NCBI GenBank assembly: GCA_044370375.1 | Contig: JBILVQ010000197.1 | Coordinates: 1-5,549 of the forward strand | Origin: JBILVQ01 sp044370375 | GTDB lineage: Bacteria > Bacteroidota > Bacteroidia > UBA4408 | Length of the DNA stretch: 5,549 bases | Direction of reading: 5' to 3' | Part shown: positions 1 through 5,549 of the stretch, piece after piece | How positions within the stretch are numbered: position 1 is the stretch's first letter | How the letters are laid out: every line of letters begins with the position of its first letter | The notes under the pieces: model-generated | Seen by the model: the letters and a program-made list of their open reading frames with translations, nothing else | Databases searched by the model: none | What the model was told of the DNA's origin: nothing | Made by a program: the position numbers and the translations under genes

Positions 1-693
1 GTTCAGATACCGCAGGCAACCATTTATCCTCCTGCCGATACTGTTGTTTGCAGTGCCGATAATTATCAACTTTATGGAACCACAGGAACGGGCAATACCT
101 ATGTTTGGAACACAGGATCAACCAATTCTATCCTGCCCATTACCATGAGTGGTGATTATTTCGTTACCATTACCAATGCAAGCGGATGTTCTGCAACTTC
201 CGATACCGTGAATGTTACCGTGAATGCCTCGCCTTTGTTTCCGGTAATTACCATGAACGGACAAGGGCAATTGGTTTGTAATGTCATTAATCAGGTGCAA
301 TGGTTTCTGGATGGCAACAACACCGGACAAACCACGCCTGTTATTACACCAACCCAAAATGGTGTTTATACGGTTGTGGTGACCGGAGTAGCGGGTTGTA
401 CATTAACCAGTGTACCCTATAATTTAACCAATTTGGGTCTGTCGGATCAAGGTCGCGAAACTTTGTTTTCCATTAGACCCAACGTTTCTGAAGGATTGTT
501 TTATTTGGATTTTGTTGGCAGCGCAAGCAATCCGATGCTTTTTGTCAGAGACATTTCGGGCAAAGAATTGCTTCGCCTAGAGCGCATGAATGCGGATTCT
601 GTATTGGATTTGAGCAGTTTTGAGAAAGGGATTTATTTTGTTGAATTGATGAGTGAAGGAAGAAGAGACTGTAAAAAAATAATCGTGCAGTAG
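1..693 (+). CDS. C-terminal part of a large secreted Ig/PKD-like repeat protein with T9SS sorting domain (5' end outside window)
   Basis: The frame is open from base 1 and ends at TAG 691-693, giving 230 residues with no start of their own; the ATG at 145 is internal, because the sequence before it reads as the same kind of repeat. Residues 1 to about 77 form one Ig/PKD-like unit (YVWNTGST, then SGDYFVTITNASGCSATSD, a phrase typical of Bacteroidota surface repeats). A second, more diverged unit follows to about residue 145 (VQWFLDGNNT, NGVYTVVVTGVAGCT). Residues 156-230 look like a type A T9SS sorting domain: FSIRPN, then VRDISGKEL, LDLSSFEKGIYFVEL and a basic end, CKKIIVQ. The usual YPNP motif is replaced by RPNV. 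The likely role is a surface-anchored or released adhesin or structural protein; the specific function cannot be told without the missing N-terminus. It converges on gene A across a shared terminator. Confidence 0.88.
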   Translation, partial: VQIPQATIYPPADTVVCSADNYQLYGTTGTGNTYVWNTGSTNSILPITMSGDYFVTITNASGCSATSDTVNVTVNASPLFPVITMNGQGQLVCNVINQVQWFLDGNNTGQTTPVITPTQNGVYTVVVTGVAGCTLTSVPYNLTNLGLSDQGRETLFSIRPNVSEGLFYLDFVGSASNPMLFVRDISGKELLRLERMNADSVLDLSSFEKGIYFVELMSEGRRDCKKIIVQ

Positions 694-709
694 CGATAGA
701 CCACTGCAT

Positions 710-749
710 AGAAAAAGCCCTTGCAATTTACTTTGCAAGGGCTTTTTCT
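710..749. terminator. Bidirectional rho-independent terminator between convergent genes
   Basis: A perfect 17-bp stem (710-726 paired with 733-749) encloses a six-base loop (727-732). The GC-rich core GCCCTTGC is flanked by A5 on the left arm and T5 on the right arm, so a transcript from either strand ends in a U-rich run. It starts 16 bases after the stop of the upstream + gene and lies 16 bases beyond the stop of gene A on the - strand, so one hairpin serves both. Confidence 0.93.
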
Positions 750-765
750 TTAAACAATGATGTTG

Positions 766-1503
766 TTATTTGGCAATCATCATTTTATTTCTTTGCGATT
801 TCCCTGTATTGGTTTTTACCTCCACAAAGTAAACACCTGCTTCAAAACTTTCAACCGGAAAGTTGAAGCTGGTTGAACTTTGATTCGGGAAATTCGCTAC
901 TACTCTGCCATTCAAATCAATCACCTGAACGTTGTAAGATTCGTTGGCTTCCAAATCGTAGAGGTAAAGCGTTGCATTATCGCGGGCCGGTTGCGGGAAG
1001 ATAGCGGTTTGCAAATCCATGATGGCCGTTTCAATTTCAAGCGGAGCAGCTTCATTTTCATCCAACAGTTCGGCATTGCCATCATCGTCAGAAAGAATAT
1101 AGCGATTGCCACTCAGGATGGTAATGTTGGTGAAAGGACTGTAAGCACCAATGTGGTCGTTACAAACCCATGCACGCACTCTTACTTGGTATGTATTACC
1201 GGGGATGAGGGCAGGACTAACAGCACTCAAGGGACAACGATTGGTGTTTGAAACATAAGTTGCATGGGTAGAACCGTTGAAATCGAAATCGAAATCATTG
1301 CGGGTGATGGCTGCCCATCTGTTTTGCGATATGGTTGGGGTGTTGGTAAAGAGGGTTCCGCTGATAGGCAGTGAGCTGTTTTGTTGGTTGCCCTGTATGC
1401 TCACATTAGGAACACCTGGGTTTCCGGGATCAGGAGCCACAAGAATGTTACACACAGCACCATAAGGTCCGGCAACGCTACCGCGGTAAGCGCGCACTCT
1501 TAC
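766..1503 (-). repeat. Gene A copy of the A/C paralogous segment
   Basis: The last 245 residues of gene A align end to end with the 250 visible residues of gene C (4797-5549). DNA similarity is patchy: the 11-mer CGCACTCTTAC, which encodes VRVR, occurs at 1175-1185 and 1493-1503 in gene A and again at 5221-5231 in gene C. The acidic linker and the first part of repeat 3 are the most diverged stretches. This indicates an older duplication of whole genes and not a recent direct repeat. Confidence 0.75.
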
Positions 1504-2094
1504 CTGATAGGACTGTGTCCAAACCAATTGCGGGAACAAGCCCCAAACAGCCAATTGGTTGGTGGTTTGTAGTTTGGTGGCATAGATACCGCCATTGTCG
1601 GAAATTTCAAATTCGTATTTGGTGGCACAAGATACCGGGTCGGCCAATAGGAATCCGCATTTCAGCACGGTTGAGTTGCAATCCGCATTGCGTAATTTGG
1701 TTGGTGGAGGAGCGAGGGTATTGGGATCAGAAATCAGTGCAATGGTGCAAGGAGCTCCAAAGCTACCAAAGTCGCCGGCTACCTGGGCCCTAACCAGTAC
1801 AATGTAGGAAGCACCGTAAACAGGGGTAGGACTCACATTGCCCAACACAAGGGTGCGGCTGGTTTGAATTTTGCTGGCGAAAAATGAATTATCGCCTGCG
1901 TTGCGTAATTCGAACTCATACTGGGTGGCACCAACTACTGCGTCAGCAACCAATCCGTAGGTTAAATTGGCACAAGTGTTTCCGCAATCTGCAGTCCGGA
2001 GTTTGGTGGGAGCGGCCATGGCTGAAAGGCTCATTCCAAGTAGTGCCAATACAAGGCCCAGTGCCGTTGTTCTTAAATTGTAGAAAAATTTCAT
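766..2094 (-). CDS. Gene A: secreted three-repeat, fibronectin-III-like protein with T9SS sorting domain
   Basis: This is a complete 442-residue protein from ATG 2094 to TAA 766-768. Residues 1-27 form a signal peptide with an Ala/Leu-rich core and a likely cut at SAMA|AP. Three repeats of roughly 95 residues follow: about 28-125, 130-225 and 228-327. The shared pattern is TKLR.ADC, then A(T)(Q/K)YEFE, then Y.V.VRA, then G.YG..C.I, which resembles fibronectin-III-like strands closed by a Cys near each end. Repeat 3 is diverged and has lost three of the cysteines present in its paralogue. An acidic linker (about 335-355, SDDDGN and LLDENEAA) leads to a sorting domain at about 363-442, with FPQPA in place of the usual YPNPA, VIDLNGRVV, FEAGVYFVEVKT and a basic end, NKMMIAK. 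It is expected at the cell surface; its ligand is unknown. No Shine-Dalgarno sequence precedes the ATG, as is usual in this phylum. Gene C is a close paralogue. Confidence 0.93.
   Translation of the reverse strand: MKFFYNLRTTALGLVLALLGMSLSAMAAPTKLRTADCGNTCANLTYGLVADAVVGATQYEFELRNAGDNSFFASKIQTSRTLVLGNVSPTPVYGASYIVLVRAQVAGDFGSFGAPCTIALISDPNTLAPPPTKLRNADCNSTVLKCGFLLADPVSCATKYEFEISDNGGIYATKLQTTNQLAVWGLFPQLVWTQSYQVRVRAYRGSVAGPYGAVCNILVAPDPGNPGVPNVSIQGNQQNSSLPISGTLFTNTPTISQNRWAAITRNDFDFDFNGSTHATYVSNTNRCPLSAVSPALIPGNTYQVRVRAWVCNDHIGAYSPFTNITILSGNRYILSDDDGNAELLDENEAAPLEIETAIMDLQTAIFPQPARDNATLYLYDLEANESYNVQVIDLNGRVVANFPNQSSTSFNFPVESFEAGVYFVEVKTNTGKSQRNKMMIAK
1279..1296 (-). repeat. Three tandem copies of a 6-mer inside gene A
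   Basis: Three perfect head-to-tail copies of GAAATC on the + strand encode, on the - strand, the alternating DFDFDF of repeat 3 (residues 267-272). Gene C has GFDFDL at the same place with a different DNA sequence, so the alternation is a protein-level feature (probably one beta strand), and the exact tandem repeat may be a local expansion. Confidence 0.6.
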
Positions 2095-2149
2095 GGTGAA
2101 GAATTAGTTGTTTTGCCTACTCTTTTATTGCTTTTCGGCTTCCGCGATA

Positions 2150-2174
2150 CAAAGGTGCGGAGTACCGGAAGCAA
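2150..2174 (-). promoter_or_regulatory. Predicted Bacteroidota-type promoter of gene A
   Basis: On the - strand, CACCTTTG (2157-2150) resembles the -7 consensus TAnnTTTG of Bacteroidota primary sigma factor promoters, differing by one base. A TTGCT (2174-2170), preceded by further Ts, could be the -33 element. The gap from TTG to CACCTTTG is 14 bases, shorter than the roughly 17-23 bases I recall for the consensus. The same arrangement with identical boxes occurs ahead of gene B, which supports it as real. The predicted leader before ATG 2094 is about 50 bases. Confidence 0.6.
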
Positions 2175-2321
2175 AAGATATGATTACAAACATTCGGAAA
2201 GATGATTCTTATCAGTTTCCTGGGAGCCTTAATTACGTATAGTATCAAAATATAGCAATATGAAAAGCCAAAAAAAGCCAAATAAGCATGCTCAATCACC
2301 CGTTAATACTGATGGAGTCGA

Positions 2322-2339
2322 TTTTTTTCAAAAAAAAAA
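2322..2339. repeat. Homopolymer tract T7-C-A10
   Basis: Seven Ts (2322-2328), one C and ten As (2330-2339) form a nearly self-complementary, very AT-rich element within the spacer. It could bend DNA, act as an AT-rich upstream element, or be prone to slippage. It lies about 230 bases upstream of gene A's start and outside any supported gene. Confidence 0.7.
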
Positions 2340-2476
2340 CAATGTCCTAATGGATGTTTTTCAGATTTAAGAATTTGTCCGTTCACAATGAAAAATCTTT
2401 CGTTCAGCCAAAACGCTTGAAATTTTATTGCGCGTTGAATCTAGTAAGTATCTTATTTTTCTGGAATACGGACGGT

Positions 2477-2497
2477 CAATAGTACAATGTACTATTG
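2477..2497. repeat. Perfect 10-1-10 palindrome, possible operator
   Basis: The arms CAATAGTACA (2477-2486) and TGTACTATTG (2488-2497) are exact reverse complements around a single A at 2487. A near-zero spacer is typical of a site bound by a dimeric protein and poor for an RNA hairpin. Neither strand continues into a U-run, which argues against a terminator. It lies about 105 bases past the stop of gene B and some 380 bases upstream of gene A, so its target is unclear. No second copy was seen in the window. Confidence 0.6.
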
Positions 2498-2601
2498 TTA
2501 GCAGAAGAAGGTCCGCATGCTTTGATTTACCTTGTTGGCTTCATTCCATAGTTGTTTCTTCCTGATGCCTCAGGTTCATGACAACAGAAAACGCAGCAGC
2601 A

Positions 2602-4647
2602 TTATTTCTTTAAAAAAGAGCGGCTATAGGTTTTTCCATCGGCCGTAAGCACAATGCGGTAATAGCCTGCAGCGAGCGACCGTACATCAAGCTTATATTG
2701 GTCGTAAGCGTTCATCACCCTGATGTCCATTGCTCGTCCGGTATAATCCAGTACCTGAACATTGAAATTGGCGGATGTCGGTTTTACAATGCTGAGTTCT
2801 TCTTCCGCAGGATTGGGATAAATGCTGAGTGTACTTTGGGCGGTTGCGTTCATGGAGGTAAGACAAACCCCGGGAAGATTTTGATCGAGCCAGGCAATGC
2901 GGTTTGATAGCCAATTGCGCAAACGAATCACCTCTGCTGCATGTGAGGTATCATAAGGGGTTGGATTGGGCCAAACATAAGTACCAAGGATAGGCCATGT
3001 TTCGAAGTTGCGCGCCTGTGCCGAGGCCAGCAGGTTGACCAAAGAATCGGTGAACACAAAAATAGAATCGTTACGAATAAGATTTTGTCGCAAGGAAGTC
3101 CAGCGACATTTTAGCTGTGTAGTGTATTGTGGGTCTTGCAAAAAGCGTTGCCACCAAGCAGGTATTTGCATGCCATCGCCCGGACAAACATTACCGAATT
3201 CATGGGCCCAACCGGTAAAACTTTCTCCATCGCAATAGTCGGCATTGCGAAAGGCAATGTCGTAGTCCCAAACCGGCCCGGCAAAAATTTTCCCTCCTTG
3301 CGTGTTTTTCTTTTTGTAGAGATAGGTGCTAATGCGATAACCATCAACATTTTTACTTAATTCATTGATGAGAAACAAATCGATGAAAGACGGTACATCA
3401 ATGTATTTTCTGTAACCGATGAGCGTATCGCTGAAGTAAGGCGCAAACAATGCTGTTTCGAAAGAATCAACATAAGCTTCAATGTAATTGGCTTGTGCCG
3501 GAGTGATATCATCCGCATCGGGATAATCAAACAAAAAATTTATTTCTTGACCGTTGCCGTTGGCCACCGGCGGGAAATTGCTGACCCAGCCACCGGCACT
3601 TGATCCTGTGGTTTTATCTACTTTAATGATGTAACCTCCTGTTACGGCATTGCCTGTGTTATCGGTGCTGTCCAGCTTACTGATATCAACGCGGTCATTG
3701 TCTCTTTTGATTTTTTCCATGAAGATATACACCCCGTTGTACACGCCATTGATGATTAATTCGCAATACTTGAAACGCACTGCATAATGACCCATCTTAC
3801 GAGAAAGATGATAGGCGAGGGTATTACGCATTAAAGTTTTATCGGTGTAGTTGGCGTTCAAAATCCAATCGCTTTCCGATGGCATGCCCATGATGGCGGT
3901 ATCCATTTCTATATCATTGGCATCGGCTGTTTCTAATCCATAAGATTTCTTCGGAAACTGCTGCGAGCTGCTTCCTCTAATTTCTATGCCTGCTCTTCCG
4001 TTATAATGATTGGGCGGATCGTTTACATGATTGATGTTGCCGGGTCCATTGTCAATGATCAACATATCCACCGGAATTTTTGGTTCATCTTGAATGGTTT
4101 GGCCGTTGGTGTTGATTTTTATGATAGGAAGATTGCTTGAAGTAAAGAGGGTAATGGGGGCTGGGTTATTGCCAAAAGTGATGTTCCAACTCAAGAGGCT
4201 ACCATCATCTTGTGCATAATTATCGGTAGCAATGAGCGTCCAGGTGCCATTCCCAATTTGTCCGTTATTGGCCAAACTCAGGTTGGTCATGGGTTTAAAG
4301 TTTCCTGAAAAGGGCGGATTTTGTGTAACAATGCTTTGTGTTGCATTGCTGTTTAAGCAGGTTCCGAGAAAATTATTGCCATTACCGCCCAATGCAGAAA
4401 TCAACAGCATTTGTGTTCCATCGGGAGCCACTAAAATAAAGTCAAGGTCGGATACCCATGTATGCAAGGCATTGATACAAATTTGTTCAATACCGAAAGT
4501 GGAATCAATAACCGCAGGATTCAACCCGCTTACGTTGCAGGTAAAAGTAGAAGTAGCATTGTCCTGCAAAGCACCTGTACTTCCCGTAAAGGTTTGTGCA
4601 AAAATTTGGGACGAGAGTAGCAGTATAAATAGTAAAATTTTTTTCAA
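2602..4647 (-). CDS. Gene B: secreted CotH-family kinase with P domain and T9SS sorting domain
   Basis: Taken from TTG 4647, this is 681 residues ending at TAA 2602-2604. Residues 1-17 (MKKILLFILLLSSQIFA) form a compact signal peptide cut before QT. Residues about 20-160 match a proprotein-convertase P domain: HTWVSDLDFILVAPDG, NGTWTL and DDGSLLSW. A linker (FTSSNLPIIKINTNGQTI) leads to a CotH kinase domain, about 168-595: GIEIRGSSSQQFPKKSYGLE (220-239), TDKTLMRNTLA (268-278), NGVYNGVYIFMEKIKRD (300-316) and GPVWDYDIAF (457-466). Candidate ATP/metal residues are K233/K234, E311 and D461/D463. The tail has IYPNPA at 609-614 and ends SRSFLKK. CotH of Bacillus spores phosphorylates coat proteins; here the expected site is the cell surface, substrate unknown. 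The same frame extends back to TTG 4737, but the extra 30 residues would give an atypical signal peptide and would overlap the predicted promoter. There is no ATG before the P domain. Confidence 0.93.
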   Translation of the reverse strand: MKKILLFILLLSSQIFAQTFTGSTGALQDNATSTFTCNVSGLNPAVIDSTFGIEQICINALHTWVSDLDFILVAPDGTQMLLISALGGNGNNFLGTCLNSNATQSIVTQNPPFSGNFKPMTNLSLANNGQIGNGTWTLIATDNYAQDDGSLLSWNITFGNNPAPITLFTSSNLPIIKINTNGQTIQDEPKIPVDMLIIDNGPGNINHVNDPPNHYNGRAGIEIRGSSSQQFPKKSYGLETADANDIEMDTAIMGMPSESDWILNANYTDKTLMRNTLAYHLSRKMGHYAVRFKYCELIINGVYNGVYIFMEKIKRDNDRVDISKLDSTDNTGNAVTGGYIIKVDKTTGSSAGGWVSNFPPVANGNGQEINFLFDYPDADDITPAQANYIEAYVDSFETALFAPYFSDTLIGYRKYIDVPSFIDLFLINELSKNVDGYRISTYLYKKKNTQGGKIFAGPVWDYDIAFRNADYCDGESFTGWAHEFGNVCPGDGMQIPAWWQRFLQDPQYTTQLKCRWTSLRQNLIRNDSIFVFTDSLVNLLASAQARNFETWPILGTYVWPNPTPYDTSHAAEVIRLRNWLSNRIAWLDQNLPGVCLTSMNATAQSTLSIYPNPAEEELSIVKPTSANFNVQVLDYTGRAMDIRVMNAYDQYKLDVRSLAAGYYRIVLTADGKTYSRSFLKK

Positions 4648-4712
4648 GGCTGCGGATGTGGGTTTCAACAAATATCGGATAATATTTCGTGAAAACGAAT
4701 TTTTGCAATCTT

Positions 4713-4737
4713 CAAAGGTGTTGTGGCTATTGAGCAA
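4713..4737 (-). promoter_or_regulatory. Predicted promoter of gene B, matching gene A's
   Basis: On the - strand, TTGCT (4737-4733), 12 bases, then CACCTTTG (4720-4713) repeat exactly the boxes and spacing found ahead of gene A, while the bases between differ. The first TTG is the codon that an automatic caller would take as gene B's start. Transcription would begin around 4705-4708, leaving a leader of about 60 bases to TTG 4647, close to gene A's leader length. The element lies directly behind gene C's terminator, so B has its own transcription start. Confidence 0.6.
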
Positions 4738-4740
4738 GGA

Positions 4741-4776
4741 TAAAAATAGAAAAGCCTGTCGTTTGGTCGACAGGCT
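4741..4776 (-). terminator. Rho-independent terminator of gene C
   Basis: Read on the - strand, a perfect 9-bp stem AGCCTGTCG/CGACAGGCT (4776-4768 with 4761-4753) and a six-base loop are followed by a U-rich tail, TTTCTATTTTTA (4752-4741). It starts 20 bases after the stop of gene C and ends only 3 bases before gene B's upstream promoter element, separating the two transcription units. Confidence 0.9.
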
Positions 4777-4796
4777 CTTCAGGGCTACAGACGAAA

Positions 4797-5549
4797 CTAT
4801 TTTGCTATCAGCAATTTGTTTTTCTGTTGCTTACCTTTATTGGTTTTTACTTCTACCAAATACATTCCTGCATCCAGTGATGCAATGGGTAATTCAAAGT
4901 TGTTTTGGTTTAGGTTTTCATAGAAACTAATGATTCTTCCGTTCAGGTCGGTTACAGCAACACTGTAGGATTCGTTTTCTTCTAGATCTGGAACCAGTAA
5001 GGTTGCGCGATCGGTTGCCGGCTGCGGATAAATGGCAGTTTGCAGGATAGCGGTTTCTGGGCTGCTGGTGATTGCATAATTTTCGATAGGGTTACCGTTT
5101 TCATCAATGATCATGTCTTCATTTTCGTTGCCATTGGAAACGATGTAACGATTGGCACTGAGTATGGTAATGTTGCATGGCGCACCGTACAATCCGGTAT
5201 GGTCTTGACAAATCCATGGGCGCACTCTTACTTGATAGGTGTTGCCAACAACCAAAGCGGGCATTACTAAATTCAGCGGACAACGGTTGGTGGTTGATAA
5301 GTAGGTGCCTGCGGTTACACCGTTCAGGTCAAAGTCGAAACCACAGCGGGTGATGGGAGAGGTTCTGTCCTGATACATGGTTTTCATGGTAGAATAAATG
5401 GTCGCGTTGATAGGAAAAGTACCACCACAATCTTCGTTACGAACTTGAATTAAAGGATAACCATTTACTCCCGGATCCGGTGCTGTTGAGATGGTACAAG
5501 TAGCGCCATAAGGACCGGCAACGGTACCACGGTAAGCTCTTACTTTTAC
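4797..5549 (-). CDS. Gene C: paralogue of gene A, repeat protein with T9SS sorting domain (5' end outside window)
   Basis: The frame is open from the window edge to TAG 4797-4799, giving 250 residues; the ATG at 5387 is internal, because the 54 codons before it align with gene A. Residue 1 corresponds to residue 198 of gene A, inside repeat 2 (VKVRAYRGTVAGPYGATC). One full further repeat spans about 33-129, with cysteines at 41, 69, 90, 114 and 125. An acidic Asn/Asp/Glu-rich linker (about 136-157) precedes a sorting domain, about 170-250: YPQPA, VTDLNGRII, LDAGMYLVEVKT and the end KNKLLIAK. Like gene A it has PQPA where PNPA is usual. It is expected at the cell surface with the same kind of role as gene A, ligand unknown. 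It ends in its own terminator, 150 bases upstream of gene B's start. Confidence 0.9.
   Translation of the reverse strand, partial: VKVRAYRGTVAGPYGATCTISTAPDPGVNGYPLIQVRNEDCGGTFPINATIYSTMKTMYQDRTSPITRCGFDFDLNGVTAGTYLSTTNRCPLNLVMPALVVGNTYQVRVRPWICQDHTGLYGAPCNITILSANRYIVSNGNENEDMIIDENGNPIENYAITSSPETAILQTAIYPQPATDRATLLVPDLEENESYSVAVTDLNGRIISFYENLNQNNFELPIASLDAGMYLVEVKTNKGKQQKNKLLIAK

Larger units (their letters stand above)
2178..2601. other. Non-coding AT-rich spacer between genes A and B
   Basis: No convincing gene is seen on either strand. The short open frames here lack a plausible start, and the one from 2299 to 2117 runs across gene A's promoter. Visible structure is limited to a T7-C-A10 tract (2322-2339), a perfect palindrome (2477-2497) and a weak 5-bp hairpin (2561-2574). 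No hairpin with a U-rich tail follows gene B on its own strand, so its 3' end is undefined. I recognised no tRNA or riboswitch. Confidence 0.6.

Noticed and set aside
880..1251. 123-codon + strand open frame inside gene A
   Set aside because: An antisense shadow of the linker and sorting-domain region; its protein resembles no family.
2117..2299. 60-codon open frame on the - strand in the spacer
   Set aside because: It overlaps gene A's predicted promoter, shows no recognisable domain, and looks like AT-rich random sequence.
2303..2386. Short - strand frame with a possible GTG start (27 codons) reading through the A10 tract
   Set aside because: Too short, no start context, no similarity I recognise, and it contains the homopolymer; chance explains it.
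2561..2574. Hairpin CCTGA-N4-TCAGG just past the end of gene B
   Set aside because: Only a 5-bp stem and no U-run on the - strand, so it is not a convincing terminator.
4669..4676. GATATTTG on the - strand as an alternative -7 box for gene B
   Set aside because: A poorer match, with no upstream element at a sensible distance, and it lacks the shared layout seen at 4713-4737.
4685..4702. Short inverted repeat TTCGT-N4-ACGAA in gene B's leader
   Set aside because: A 5-bp AT-rich stem is expected by chance; no riboswitch-like structure surrounds it.
4232..4930. Long + strand open frame (232 codons) across the start of gene B and end of gene C
   Set aside because: It is antisense to two well-supported genes, runs over a terminator and a promoter, and has no recognisable domain.

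Overview
The window comes from a member of the Bacteroidota, probably a free-living gliding or environmental lineage; I cannot place it below phylum. Four secreted-protein genes carry C-terminal domains that look like type IX secretion system (T9SS, type A) sorting domains. Ribosome-binding sites of Shine-Dalgarno type are absent, and the two visible promoters end in a CACCTTTG box close to the Bacteroidota -7 consensus TAnnTTTG.

Layout. Positions 1-693 (+) hold the 3' end of a large cell-surface protein with Ig/PKD-like repeats and a sorting tail. It converges on gene A (766-2094, -), and a strong bidirectional terminator (710-749) sits between them. Gene A is a complete 442-residue secreted protein with three Cys-containing, fibronectin-III-like repeats and a sorting tail. 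A non-coding stretch of about 500 bases (2095-2601) follows, holding gene A's promoter, a perfect 10+1+10 palindrome and a T7-C-A10 tract. Gene B (2602-4647, -) encodes a signal peptide, a proprotein-convertase P domain, a CotH-type atypical kinase domain and a sorting tail. Gene C (4797 to beyond 5549, -) is a paralogue of gene A that runs off the window; its own terminator lies just ahead of gene B's promoter.

How it fits together. All four products appear to be exported by Sec and then by T9SS to the cell surface or medium. Genes A, B and C are separate transcription units in the same direction. A and B share a promoter architecture (TTGCT, 12 bases, CACCTTTG), which suggests co-regulation. 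The predicted extracellular kinase-like gene lies between two paralogous repeat-protein genes, so those proteins are candidate partners or substrates; this is inference from position only. The promoter also settles gene B's start: the first in-frame TTG (4737) is the upstream promoter element, and translation more likely begins at the TTG at 4647.

No RNA genes, CRISPR arrays, insertion sequences or origins were recognised.
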